From positions 3,026,746 to 3,090,745 of the forward strand of contig NZ_JAERQZ010000001.1 in the NCBI RefSeq assembly GCF_016735515.1: a DNA stretch of 64,000 nt, in the 5' to 3' direction. Made by a program: the position numbers and the translations under genes. The stretch's first letter is position 1, and each line of letters begins with the position of its first letter. Of this stretch, positions 33,986 to 43,379 are shown piece by piece. Below the pieces are notes generated by a model. That model did no database searches. It saw only the letters and a list, made by a program, of their open reading frames with translations, and was not told the origin of the DNA. Source of the stretch: Piscinibacter sp. HJYY11. Lineage in GTDB: Bacteria; Pseudomonadota; Gammaproteobacteria; Burkholderiales; Burkholderiaceae_C.

Positions 33986-34820
33986 GGGGCGTCGTTCCTT
34001 CCTGTTGCTCACGGCACCAGTCGGTGTCGGAGCAGGTCCACAGGCGTTGGCCTTCGGCCTGCAGCACTTCGTCGAGGTAGCTGGTGGTGCAGCCGCACAG
34101 CGCACACGCGTGGCCGTGCGGCTCGATGGTGAAGGGGTGGTCTTCGAAGTCGAGGCACTTCACCTCGGTGTACGGCGGCACCGCGTAGATGCGTTTCTCG
34201 CGGCCGGCGCCGAAGAGCTGCAGCGCGGGCATGCGGTGCATCTTCGGGTTGTCGAAGCTCGGGATGGGCGAGGGCGACATCACGTAGCGCTGGTTCACGA
34301 GCACCGGGTAGTCGTAGGTGGTCTCCACACGGCCCCAGTGCGCGAGGTCTTCGTAGAGCTTCACGTTGACGAGGCCGTATTCCTCGCAGGCGTGCAGCTT
34401 GAGCGTCTCGCTGCGGCGCGCTTCCAGGCGGTAGAGCGGCTCGGGCTGCGGCACCTGGTAGACGAGCACCTGGTTCTCCGTGAGCGGCGCTTCGGGGATG
34501 CGGTGGCGCGTCTGGATCACGGTGGCCTCGCGCGTGCGCTCGGTCGTCTGCACACCGGCGGTGCGGGCGAAGAACTGGCGGATGTTGACGGCGTTGGTGG
34601 TGTCGTCGCTGCCCTGGTCGATGACCTTGAGCACGTCGTGCTGGCCGAGGATGGCGGCGGTGACCTGGATGCCGCCGGTGCCCCAGCCGTAGGCAAGCGG
34701 CATCTCTCTGGAGCCGAACGGCACTTGGTGGCCGGGGATGGCGACCGCTTTCAGGATCGCTCTGCGGATCATGCGTTTCGACCGCTCATCGAGATAAGCG
34801 AAGTTGTAGCCCTGCATCAT
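33975..34820 (-). CDS. phnJ: C-P lyase radical SAM subunit PhnJ
   Basis: Catalytic subunit that breaks the carbon-phosphorus bond of ribose 1-methylphosphonate 5-phosphate, giving methane and the 1,2-cyclic phosphate. About 281 residues. The glycyl-radical site is Gly30 in AIPGHQVPFGSREMP (E. coli Gly32). The iron-sulphur cysteines are C239 and C242 (HACALCGCTTS) and C263 (LWTCSDTDWC), and C269 matches the thiyl-radical cysteine (E. coli Cys272). All key residues are kept. Start ATG 34820 overlaps the phnI stop by 4 bp; the next codon is also ATG. Confidence 0.97.
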   Translation of the reverse strand: MMQGYNFAYLDERSKRMIRRAILKAVAIPGHQVPFGSREMPLAYGWGTGGIQVTAAILGQHDVLKVIDQGSDDTTNAVNIRQFFARTAGVQTTERTREATVIQTRHRIPEAPLTENQVLVYQVPQPEPLYRLEARRSETLKLHACEEYGLVNVKLYEDLAHWGRVETTYDYPVLVNQRYVMSPSPIPSFDNPKMHRMPALQLFGAGREKRIYAVPPYTEVKCLDFEDHPFTIEPHGHACALCGCTTSYLDEVLQAEGQRLWTCSDTDWCREQQEGTTPHAR

Positions 34821-35890
34821 TGGTCGAACTCCTCGCGCAGCTTGCGGATCAATTGAAGCTCCGACTCGAATGTCACGTAGTGCGGCAGCTTCAGGTGCTG
34901 CACGAAGCCCGAGGCCTCGATGCTGTCGCCCTGCGGCAGCACGAACTCCTGCTGTTGCACCGGCGCGGTCACGTCTTCGCCGAACTCGTCGGCGCGCAGC
35001 GCCCGGTCGACCAGCGACATGGCCATCGCCTTGCGCTCGCCGTGGCCGTAGACGAGGCCGTAGCCGCAGGTGAACTGCGGCGGCACGCTCGCCGAGCCGG
35101 CGAACTGGTTGACCATCTGGCACTCGGTCACCTCGATCTCGCCGACGACGATGGGGAAGCCCAGCTCATCGGGCACCAGCTCGACGGCCACCGCGCCGTA
35201 GCGGATGTCGCCACCGAAGGGGTGGGTGTGGGCATAGCCGCGCTGCGTGGCGTAGGCCATGCCGAGCACCCAGCCTTCGTCGGCGCGCGCGAGCATCTGC
35301 AGGCGTGCGCTGCGCGGCAGCGGGAAGACGGGCGGGTTGCGGGTGATGTCAGGGGGCGCGGGGTCGCCGTCGCTCGGCGCGCTGGCTTCGACCAGGCCTT
35401 CGGCGATGAGCGCCTCCAGCGCATGGGGCACCGTGGTGTCGTGCGAGTCGTCCGTTGCGTCGGTGGCCCGGGGTGCGGGGCCTGTGTCGAGCAAGGAGAA
35501 GTCGAGCAGCCGCTGCGTGTAGTCGTAGGTCGGGCCGAGCAACTGGCCGCCTGGCAAGTCCTTGAAGATGGCCGAGACACGCCGGCGCACCTGCATGCGC
35601 GCGGTGTCGATCGGCTCGGTGGTGGCCAGCAGCGGCAGCGTGGTGCGGTAGGCCCGCAGCAGGAAGACGGCCTCGACCGCATCGCCGCGCGCCTGCTTGA
35701 GCGCGAGCGCGGCGAGCTCGGGGTCGTAGAGCGAGGCCTCGGCCATCACGCGGTCGACCAGCAGGCCGAGCTGTTCGCGGATCTGCGCGACTTCGAGCTC
35801 ACGCACCGCGGGGTCGCCGCGGCGCGCGGCGGCGAGCAGCGCACGTGAAGCTTCGATGGCGGCTTCTCCGCCCTTGACGGCGATGTACAT
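34817..35890 (-). CDS. phnI: C-P lyase subunit PhnI (ribosylphosphonate synthase)
   Basis: PhnI attaches methylphosphonate to the ribose of ATP, displacing adenine, with the help of PhnGHL. The 357-residue protein starts MYIAVKGGEAAIEASRALL and contains the PhnI stretches YAHTHPFGGDIRYGAVAVEL and VPPQFTCGYGLVYGHGERKA. It is the typical length. It begins 1 bp after phnH and overlaps phnJ by 4 bp, as expected for stoichiometric expression of the PhnGHIJ core. Confidence 0.97.
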   Translation of the reverse strand: MYIAVKGGEAAIEASRALLAAARRGDPAVRELEVAQIREQLGLLVDRVMAEASLYDPELAALALKQARGDAVEAVFLLRAYRTTLPLLATTEPIDTARMQVRRRVSAIFKDLPGGQLLGPTYDYTQRLLDFSLLDTGPAPRATDATDDSHDTTVPHALEALIAEGLVEASAPSDGDPAPPDITRNPPVFPLPRSARLQMLARADEGWVLGMAYATQRGYAHTHPFGGDIRYGAVAVELVPDELGFPIVVGEIEVTECQMVNQFAGSASVPPQFTCGYGLVYGHGERKAMAMSLVDRALRADEFGEDVTAPVQQQEFVLPQGDSIEASGFVQHLKLPHYVTFESELQLIRKLREEFDQ

Positions 35891-35891
35891 G

Positions 35892-36503
35892 TCAGGTGGC
35901 CTCCATCGTGATACGCGTGGAGCGCGGCACGGCGATGAGCTGCGAGCCGCAGACGATCAAAAGGTCGACACCGCGCGGGAAATGCTGTTCCTGCGCGATG
36001 CGCTGTTGCCAGAACGCCGTCGACAGACCGCACAGGCCGATGCGCTGGGTGTGCTCGATGCCGGGGCCGCTGAGCACGAGCGACTGGCCGGCGAGCGTGG
36101 TGGTGTCGACGATCAGCGTGGCACCGTGTTGTGGCGATTCGTCGGTGCCGAGGCGCAGGTTGTCGAGGCGTGCGTCGGCCGCCCGCACGGCGACGAAGTC
36201 GGCCGCTTCGCGCGCGGTGGGCTGCACGCCGGTGTGGAAACGCGCGTACATCCACGCCGCATCGCTCGCGAGCGGGCCTTCGAGGTGCAGCGAGGTTTCG
36301 GCGTCGAGCAGCGTGAGCAGCAAGGCGGTCAGGCCCCGAGAGAGCGGCGCCGGCGCCTGCAGGCCATCGCTCGCATCGAGCGTCTGCAGCCGGCCGGGGC
36401 GCGAGAGGGCGTCGAGCACGGCGCGGAAGACGGCCTGCGCGTCGTGGGTCGCATCGGCAAAGCCGCGCGGCATGTTGGCCAGCAGTTCGGCATTCGCGTT
36501 CAT
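35892..36503 (-). CDS. phnH: C-P lyase subunit PhnH
   Basis: PLP-transferase-fold subunit of the PhnGHIJ core complex without a known catalytic activity of its own. The 203-residue protein has the PhnH motifs TFRAVLDALSRPG-like (HDAQAVFRAVLDALSRPGRL), LLLTLLDAETSLHL and ALSTAFWQQRIAQEQHFPRG near the C-terminus. It overlaps phnG by 4 bp (ATGA) at its start. Confidence 0.96.
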   Translation of the reverse strand: MNANAELLANMPRGFADATHDAQAVFRAVLDALSRPGRLQTLDASDGLQAPAPLSRGLTALLLTLLDAETSLHLEGPLASDAAWMYARFHTGVQPTAREAADFVAVRAADARLDNLRLGTDESPQHGATLIVDTTTLAGQSLVLSGPGIEHTQRIGLCGLSTAFWQQRIAQEQHFPRGVDLLIVCGSQLIAVPRSTRITMEAT

Positions 36504-36970
36504 GCGCTCACCTCCGGCTTCAGCGTGTAGAACGACACCCGGCTCGCTGCATGGCGCGCACGCTCGGCCGCGATCACCTCGTCGCGCGCCGCTTTCAGCG
36601 GCCCGATCACCTCGCGCTGCAGCGCGTCGCGCAGCGTCGGCTGCTGCAGGAGCGCATCGAGCTGCGCGATCCAGCGCGCCCGCTCGTCGTCACGCCCGAG
36701 CACATGCCCGACGCCCGCCGTGGTGTGGCCGTCGATGGTCACGCGGGCAATGCAGCGCGTGAGCGTGGCCTCGCCGAGGTTGAAGCGGTCTCCACGGTTG
36801 GCGATCCGCCCGCGCACCATTGCAAGCCCGGTCTCGGGCTCGCGCAGCCACTCGAAACGGTGCTCGGCCACCCGCGCCACCGCGCGCTGGGCCAGCGCGT
36901 CACGCGGTGCCAGCGCCAGCACGGCGAGCCAGGCTTGGCGAGAGGAATCAGGCGTTGAGGTCATGTCCAT
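36500..36970 (-). CDS. phnG: C-P lyase subunit PhnG
   Basis: First gene of the C-P lyase operon; PhnG is part of the PhnGHIJ core. The 156-residue protein includes RQAWLAVLALAPRDALAQRA, PETGLAMVRGRIANRGDRFN and the conserved LGEATLTRCIARVTIDGHTT. ATG 36970 directly abuts the 14-bp palindrome and has no Shine-Dalgarno; ATG 36964 is an alternative. An upstream candidate PhoB box and the palindrome suggest activation by phosphate starvation and repression by PhnF. Confidence 0.95.
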   Translation of the reverse strand: MDMTSTPDSSRQAWLAVLALAPRDALAQRAVARVAEHRFEWLREPETGLAMVRGRIANRGDRFNLGEATLTRCIARVTIDGHTTAGVGHVLGRDDERARWIAQLDALLQQPTLRDALQREVIGPLKAARDEVIAAERARHAASRVSFYTLKPEVSA

Positions 36971-36984
36971 GTCATCTAGATGAC
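36971..36984. promoter_or_regulatory. 14-bp perfect palindrome, candidate PhnF operator
   Basis: GTCATCTAGATGAC is fully symmetric and sits between the candidate phnG promoter and the phnG start codon. GntR/HutC-type regulators such as PhnF bind dyads of about this size with a central TAGA/TCTA core. A bound repressor here would block transcription into phnG. Confidence 0.6.
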
Positions 36985-37015
36985 TTTAGAATGACCCGAC
37001 TTTAGCGCTTCTGCC

Positions 37016-37033
37016 ATGACAGCTTTTTGACAT
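37016..37033 (-). promoter_or_regulatory. Candidate PhoB box for the phnG operon
   Basis: On the minus strand the sequence reads ATGTCAA-AAAG-CTGTCAT. The second half-site is a perfect CTGTCAT, the first matches 5 of 7, the 11-bp register is exact and the A-rich spacer fits the consensus. A TAAAGT sequence lies 11 nt downstream as possible -10. The box overlaps the phnF start codon on the other strand. Confidence 0.65.
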
Positions 37034-37796
37034 GACCCTCAACGCATCGTCCGTTCCCGCCGACAGTCCCGAGACACCGAGCAGCGTGCGCCGCTGGGAG
37101 GCCATCGCCGCCGAGCTGCGGCAGGACATCGTGCAAGGCCGCCTCACCCCCGGCCAGAAGCTGCCGAACGAGGCCACGCTGGCCGAACGCTTCGAGGTCA
37201 ACCGCCACACCCTGCGCCAGGCGGTGCAGTCGCTCGCGCAGGAAGGCTTCGTGCGAGTGGTGCAAGGCAGCGGCACCTACGTGCGCGAGCTGGTGCTCGA
37301 CTACGCGCTGCAGCGCCGCACGCGCCTCTCGCAAAACCTCGCCGCCGCCGGCGAGACGGCCGACCGCGAGCTGCTCGGCCACGAGCTCGCCCGCGCCGGC
37401 GAGTGGGCGCGCGACCTGGGGCTCTCCGCCACGGCCAAGGTGCAGCTGCTCTACACCCGCGCCAGCGTGCGCGGCCGGCCGATCAACCTCGCCACCTCGG
37501 CCTACCCGCTGCCGCGGCTGGCCGGCATGGCCGAGGCAATGGCCCGTCACGGCAGCATCACGAAGGCGCTGCAGTCGCTCGGCGTGGCCGACTACACCCG
37601 TGCGCGCAGCGTGGTCTCGTGCCGCCTGCCGACGGTGGCCGAGGCCGATGCGCTGGCCCGCCCGGTCACCCAGCCGGTGCTGGTGGTGCGCTATCTCAAC
37701 GTCGACGGCGAAGGCCAGCCGGTGGAGGCGGGTCGCACGCTGTTTGCTGCAGATGCCGTGCAGCTCACGGTCGAGCCCGAGCCGCAGGAGACATGA
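37032..37796 (+). CDS. phnF: GntR/HutC-family repressor PhnF
   Basis: A 254-residue GntR-family regulator. The winged HTH spans ~20-90 (WEAIAAELRQDIVQGRLTPG, then LPNEATLAERFEVNRHTLRQ) and a UTRA effector domain follows (GLSATAKVQLLYTRASVRGR, RHGSITKALQSLGV). PhnF proteins repress phosphonate operons. It is divergent from phnG and shares the regulatory gap with it. ATG 37032 has no Shine-Dalgarno; GTG 37086, at the beginning of the HTH, is an alternative. The next gene overlaps its stop by 4 bp. Confidence 0.93.
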   Translation: MTLNASSVPADSPETPSSVRRWEAIAAELRQDIVQGRLTPGQKLPNEATLAERFEVNRHTLRQAVQSLAQEGFVRVVQGSGTYVRELVLDYALQRRTRLSQNLAAAGETADRELLGHELARAGEWARDLGLSATAKVQLLYTRASVRGRPINLATSAYPLPRLAGMAEAMARHGSITKALQSLGVADYTRARSVVSCRLPTVAEADALARPVTQPVLVVRYLNVDGEGQPVEAGRTLFAADAVQLTVEPEPQET

Positions 37797-38479
37797 ACCA
37801 CCGCTACGCGCTCTATTACGCCCCGCCCCCCACGCACCCGCTCTGGCGCGCCGGCTGCGAGTGGCTGCAACGAGACCCTTCCAGCCCCGAGGCGCCGCCG
37901 CCGCAGCGTGCCCATGTGCGCGAGCCCTGGCGCTATGGCTTCCACGCCACGCTGAAGCCGCCGATGCGCCTGGCCGAAGGGCGCGACGAGGCGAGCCTGC
38001 ACGACGCGATCGACCGGCTCGCGCAGCGCACGCCGGCGTTTGCGATGCCGGCCTTGTCGGTGCAATGGTTGAGCGGCTTCCTGGCGATCCGCCCGGCCGC
38101 CGAGCCGCTGTCACGCCGGCACCCGCTGCACCGCCTGGCCGACGATGCGGTGGCCCAGCTCGACGCCTGGCGCGCGCCGCCCACGCCCGAGGAAACGCAG
38201 CGCCGACTGAAGCTCCGGCTCGACGACGAGCAGCAGGATTTGCTGCAACGCTACGGCTACCCGCACGTGATGGCGCGCTGGCGCTTCCACATGACGCTCA
38301 CCGATTCGCTCCCGCACGACATGGGCCTGCGGGCAGCCCTGCAGCGCGAGACGGAGCGCCACTTCAAGACAGCGCTGGCGCAGCCGCTGGTGTGCGATGC
38401 GATCTGCCTCTTCGTCGAGCCGGCGCCGGGCGTGCCCTTCCGGCTGGTGCAGCGCTTCGCCCTCGCTCCCCCGCCGTAG
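37793..38479 (+). CDS. DUF1045 phosphonate-operon protein, 2H-phosphoesterase-like
   Basis: A 228-residue protein of the DUF1045 family found in many C-P lyase operons. Two H-x-T-x motifs, FHATLKPP (~residue 52) and FHMTLTDS (~167), are spaced as in 2H phosphoesterases, which act on cyclic phosphodiesters. C-P lyase releases 5-phosphoribosyl 1,2-cyclic phosphate, which E. coli opens with PhnP; phnP is absent from this window, so DUF1045 may do this job (inference). Start ATG overlaps the phnF stop (ATGA); phnN lies 111 bp downstream. Confidence 0.9.
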   Translation: MNHRYALYYAPPPTHPLWRAGCEWLQRDPSSPEAPPPQRAHVREPWRYGFHATLKPPMRLAEGRDEASLHDAIDRLAQRTPAFAMPALSVQWLSGFLAIRPAAEPLSRRHPLHRLADDAVAQLDAWRAPPTPEETQRRLKLRLDDEQQDLLQRYGYPHVMARWRFHMTLTDSLPHDMGLRAALQRETERHFKTALAQPLVCDAICLFVEPAPGVPFRLVQRFALAPPP

Positions 38480-38546
38480 CCCCATTGGCCCCGTTGCCAG
38501 TGCGGGCACCGTTGGGCGACAGCGAATTGCCGCAACATCGGGCCCC

Positions 38547-38564
38547 TTGTCATCGACCCGCCAC
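38547..38564 (+). promoter_or_regulatory. Weak candidate PhoB box upstream of phnN
   Basis: TTGTCAT (38547-38553, 6 of 7 to CTGTCAT), spacer CGAC, then CCGCCAC (38558-38564, 4 of 7). It ends 26 bp before the phnN ATG. Only two repeats and one of them poor, so chance is a real alternative. Confidence 0.3.
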
Positions 38565-38590
38565 ACAGCGCCACCAGACTGACGCCCCTC

Positions 38591-39205
38591 ATGCGGCACC
38601 ACGACCTCGCCCAGCACCTGCACACCCACAGCCAGCACCTGCTGGTGGTGGTCGGCCGATCGGGTGTGGGCAAGGACGCGGTGATCGGCGCCTGGCTGCG
38701 CCGCTTCCCGGCCGGTGCGCGGCCGCACCTGGCGCAGCGCGTCATCACCCGCGAGCGCCACAGCAGCGAAGACCACGAGCCGGTCACGGTCGCCGACTTC
38801 CTGGGCATGGCGGCCGGGGGCTACTTCGGCTTCCGATGGCAGGCCCACGGGCTGCATTACGGCGTGCGCTGGTCCGAGCTGGCACCGCTGCGCGAAGGCC
38901 GCTGCGTGGTGCTCAACGGCTCGCGCCAGCACCTGCCGCAGCTGCGCGAAGTGGCCCCGCAGGCGCGCGTGGTCGAGATCGTGCTGCCCGACGCGCTGCG
39001 CGCCGCCCGCCTGCACGGCCGCGGCCGCGAGACACCCGCCGAACTGGGCAGCCGGCTCTCGCGCACCGCACCCGACAGCGGCGCCGACCTCGTCATCGAC
39101 AACAGCGGCCCGCTCGACGACACCGTGGCCGGGCTGCACGCCTGGTGGTCGGCGAGCGCCCTGGCTCCATTGGCTCCTCGCACGCGCCAGCCGGCGCAAC
39201 CGTGA
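38591..39205 (+). CDS. phnN: Ribose 1,5-bisphosphate phosphokinase PhnN
   Basis: Phosphorylates ribose 1,5-bisphosphate to PRPP, the last step of phosphonate ribose recycling. The 204-residue guanylate-kinase-like protein has the P-loop VVVGRSGVGKDAVIGAW (~20-36), RVITRERHSSEDHEPV (the R-x-x-T-R-x-x kinase segment) and VVLNGSRQHLPQLRE as expected. The C-terminal ~15 residues are Pro/Ala-rich. It follows phnF-DUF1045 by 111 bp on the same strand; a separate promoter is possible. The PRPP it makes could feed the uracil phosphoribosyltransferase 2.6 kb downstream. Confidence 0.95.
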   Translation: MRHHDLAQHLHTHSQHLLVVVGRSGVGKDAVIGAWLRRFPAGARPHLAQRVITRERHSSEDHEPVTVADFLGMAAGGYFGFRWQAHGLHYGVRWSELAPLREGRCVVLNGSRQHLPQLREVAPQARVVEIVLPDALRAARLHGRGRETPAELGSRLSRTAPDSGADLVIDNSGPLDDTVAGLHAWWSASALAPLAPRTRQPAQP

Positions 39206-39322
39206 ACCACTGCTCGGCCGCGACGGTGGCCCGCGCCTTGCTCCACCCTTCAAAGGCGCGACAGCGCGACGGTTGACGGCGTATGCTCACTCGCGTCGTC
39301 ACCACAGAGGAGCGACGCATTC

Positions 39323-40577
<1,255 letters not shown>

Positions 40578-40585
<8 letters not shown>

Positions 40586-41789
40586 CCCCGCCGCCCTGCT
40601 CCGCTCTCCTGCCACCATCCGCGAGCGCTGCCGCAACATTCTTGCGGCGGTGGAGGCTGGCCAGTCCAGGCACTTCACCCTGCACCGCAGCCAGCTCGAC
40701 GAAGTGGCACGGCGCGTGGAGCAGGTGACACGCCGGCAATACCCCGAGCTGCGCATTCCCTACCACTCGCGCTGGCGGCACTTCGAAGCCGGCGGTGTGA
40801 ACCGCCGCGGCGAACTCGAGCTGCTGCTGGAGGGGCGCGACGCGGCCGAGCAGGCGCAGGCGCACATCGACCTCACCGTGATGAGCGTGCTGCTCGACGC
40901 CGGCGCTGGGCCCGACTGGCGCTACGACGAGAACGGCACGTCGTTCACCCGCTCCGAAGGCCTGGGCGTGGCGACCTTCCGCGCCTTCATCGCCGGCGCT
41001 TTCTCGAGCGACCCGCTGGACCCCTTGCGCGTCGACGCCGAAGCGCTGCAAGGGGTGGACGAAGCACTGCTCGCGCGGGTGTTCCAGGTGCGCGACGACA
41101 ACCCGCTCGTCGGCCTCTCCGGCCGCGCCACGCTGATGCGCCGCCTGGGCGAGACGCTGGCCGCGCAGCCCGAGGTCTTCGGCGACGACGGCCGGCCCGG
41201 CGGGCTCTACGACACGCTCACGCAGCGCGGCCAGCTCGACCGCCTGCCCGCCCCCGCGGTGCTGCAGGCCCTGCTCGACCACCTGGGCCCGATCTGGCTC
41301 ACCGGCAGCAGCCTGCAAGGCACACCGCTCGGCGACTGCTGGCCGCACCCGGCCGCCGGCGGCAGCGGGCTCACCGCGGGCTGGGTGCCCTTCCACAAGC
41401 TCAGCCAGTGGCTGACCTACTCGCTGCTCGAGCCCTTCGAATGGGCCGGCGTGACGCTCACCGAGCTCGATGGCCTGACCGGCCTGCCCGAGTACCGCAA
41501 CGGCGGCCTGCTGCTCGACTCGCGCGTGATCGTGCCGCGCGACCCGAGCTTCGCCGCCCGCACCCACACCGCGGCCGACGAGGCCATCGTCGAATGGCGC
41601 GCGCTCACCGTCGCGCTGATCGACGAACTCGCGCCGCTGGTGCGCGAGCGGCTGCACAAGAAGGCCGAGGAGATGCCGCTCGCGTGCATCCTCGAAGGCG
41701 GCACCTGGGCCGCCGGCCGCGAGATCGCCAAGACGCTGCGCGAAGGCAACCCGCCGCTCAAGATCGAGAGCGACGGGACCGTGTTCTGA
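40578..41789 (+). CDS. DUF1688 protein, URC4/urg3 family
   Basis: A 403-residue protein of the DUF1688/URC4 family, whose fungal members are required for uracil use as nitrogen source; the chemical step is not established. Family stretches are IRERCRNILAAVEAGQSRHF, IPYHSRWRHFEAGG, GWVPFHKLSQWLTYSLLEPF and EYRNGGLLLDSRVI. No classical cofactor motif is visible. The start is probably TTG 40578: it overlaps the stop of the preceding gene by 8 bp, has AAAGGG about 8 bp upstream and gives SDPAALLRSPATIRERC; no ATG is available nearby. upp follows after 24 bp. Confidence 0.9.
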
Positions 41790-41813
41790 GGCCACCTCAC
41801 CCGACAAGCGACC

Positions 41814-42446
41814 ATGACCGCACAGATCCACCACATCACCCACCCGCTCATCCAGCACAAGCTCACGCTCATGCGCGAGAAAGACCGCAGCACCAACAGC
41901 TTCCGCCGCCTGCTCGGCGAGATCAGCATGCTGATGGCGTATGAAGTGACGCGCGACATGCCCACGCAGCTGATCGACATCGAGACGCCGCTCGAGAAGA
42001 TGCAGAGCCCGGTGATCGACGGCAAGAAGACGGTGTTCGTGTCGATCATGCGGGCCGGCGCGGGTTTCCTCGACGGCATGCTCAACGTGATCCCGGGCGC
42101 GCGCATCGGCCACGTCGGGCTGTACCGCGACCCGAAGACGCTGGTGGCGGTGGAGTACTACTTCAAGATGCCGGCCGACATGCACGAGCGCGACGCGATC
42201 GTGCTCGACCCGATGCTCGCCACCGGCAACTCGGCGGTGGCGGCAGTCGATCGGCTGAAGGAGACGAATCCGAAGTCGATCCGCTTCGTGTGCCTGCTGG
42301 CCGCACCCGAGGGGCTGAAGCATTTCACCGAATCGCACCCCGACGTGCCGGTCTACGTGGCGGCCATCGACCGCGAACTCAACGAGCACGGCTACATCGT
42401 GCCGGGCCTCGGCGACGCGGGGGACCGGATCTTCGGGACGAAGTGA
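41814..42446 (+). CDS. upp: Uracil phosphoribosyltransferase
   Basis: Converts uracil and PRPP to UMP. The 210-residue protein has the uracil-binding and PRPP motifs [20 protein letters not shown] and [17 protein letters not shown] (the E/D-x-x-T/A-G loop), and the C-terminal [16 protein letters not shown] that closes over uracil. As the third gene after the GTPCHII-like and DUF1688 genes it fits Urc6/urg2 of the fungal uracil-catabolic set, where UMP is thought to be the entry metabolite. It may also serve ordinary salvage. Confidence 0.96.
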   Translation: MTAQIHHITHPLIQHKLTLMREKDRSTNSFRRLLGEISMLMAYEVTRDMPTQLIDIETPLEKMQSPVIDGKKTVFVSIMRAGAGFLDGMLNVIPGARIGHVGLYRDPKTLVAVEYYFKMPADMHERDAIVLDPMLATGNSAVAAVDRLKETNPKSIRFVCLLAAPEGLKHFTESHPDVPVYVAAIDRELNEHGYIVPGLGDAGDRIFGTK

Positions 42447-42450
42447 CGCG

Positions 42451-42954
42451 CTAGGGCTGGCGTTTGCCGCGAGGCGATGCCTGCAGCCCGGCCCGCGTGG
42501 TCCTGAGCTCGTGCAGGCAGGCAGCGCTGCACGCCTTGCCCTTGGCGCTGGTGCGCAAGGCCTCGTCGGCCTCGATGATGCGCATGCGGCGGCGCAGCTC
42601 GCGCACGGTCTGCATCACCGTCCATGACGGAACGGAGGCACACACCTTCGGCACCTCGGCCAATGTCACGCGCGATAGCACGAGGCCGGTGCAGCGGCCG
42701 AGCGCGGTGCGCAGCGACTCGGTGTGGGCGTCGGTCGTGTCCGAGCGGCGACCGCGGCTCAGCTCGACGGTGAGGCCCACGGCGCGGGCCACGCAGCCCT
42801 CGGTGTCGCGGTGCAGCAGGGCGAGCTCGAAGGCGTTGGTGCTCAGGTGCTCGTTCACCGCCTCGGCGCCGTGCTGCCTGAAGCGTTGTTCCAGGTCGTT
42901 GGTCACCGGCTCGACGGCCTGCGCCACCGGCGACCACCAGAGGGTCATCGCCAC
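42451..42954 (-). CDS. Hypothetical exported protein with conserved cysteines
   Basis: Not recognised. About 167 residues: a hydrophobic start ending AQAVEPVTNDLEQRF and a helical mature part with four cysteines (EGCVARAV, LGRCTGLV, PKVCASVP, KACSAACLHE), possibly disulphide-bonded in the periplasm. The start is unclear: GTG 42954 or ATG 42948 truncate the hydrophobic signal, while a complete signal (STRRVCALVVVAMTLWWSPV) would need a CTG start at 43011 overlapping the stop of the upstream gene. Convergent with upp, stops 4 bp apart. Confidence 0.55.
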   Translation of the reverse strand: MAMTLWWSPVAQAVEPVTNDLEQRFRQHGAEAVNEHLSTNAFELALLHRDTEGCVARAVGLTVELSRGRRSDTTDAHTESLRTALGRCTGLVLSRVTLAEVPKVCASVPSWTVMQTVRELRRRMRIIEADEALRTSAKGKACSAACLHELRTTRAGLQASPRGKRQP

Positions 42955-43007
42955 GACGACGAGGGCGCAGACACGGCGGGTCGATGCCGGTGCCAGAGCG
43001 CCCGCCC

Positions 43008-43379
43008 TCAGACCCGTGGCCGGCCCTGCAGCCGCACGTAGCCGCCGAAGGCCGCCAGCGCGATCGAGGCCAGCACGTACAGCACCATCGCGCGCGGCGA
43101 GACACGGAAGGCCAGCAGCGACATCAGCGCGCCCAGCACGCCGACGACGAGCACGTGGCGCCAGGCGTGGCTGCGGGCGTGGCGCGCCGCCAGGTAGCCG
43201 CCGGCCACCGGCGGCAACGCGAAGCTCAGGATCGCGAGCAGCGCCGTCATGAGCGTCAGCGCATCGGCGCTCAGCGTGCGGTTGACGAGCGCCAGCGCCG
43301 CGGCGAGCACGATGCCCGGCACCAGGTAGGCGACGACGAGGACGAAGAGGAGGACTTTCCAGTCGAGCGGCTTGTTCAT
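43008..43379 (-). CDS. Small four-helix membrane protein, unknown function
   Basis: A 123-residue integral membrane protein with four hydrophobic segments: VLLFVLVVAYLVPGIVLAAA, LTLMTALLAILSFALPPVAG, VLVVGVLGALMSLLAFRV and VLYVLASIALAAFGGYV. Gly-rich YLAARHARSHAWRH forms the central loop. No family is recognised with certainty; it resembles small 'TIGR04086-like' membrane proteins. Its ATG overlaps the yjbQ stop by one base, so the two are co-translated. Confidence 0.75.
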   Translation of the reverse strand: MNKPLDWKVLLFVLVVAYLVPGIVLAAALALVNRTLSADALTLMTALLAILSFALPPVAGGYLAARHARSHAWRHVLVVGVLGALMSLLAFRVSPRAMVLYVLASIALAAFGGYVRLQGRPRV

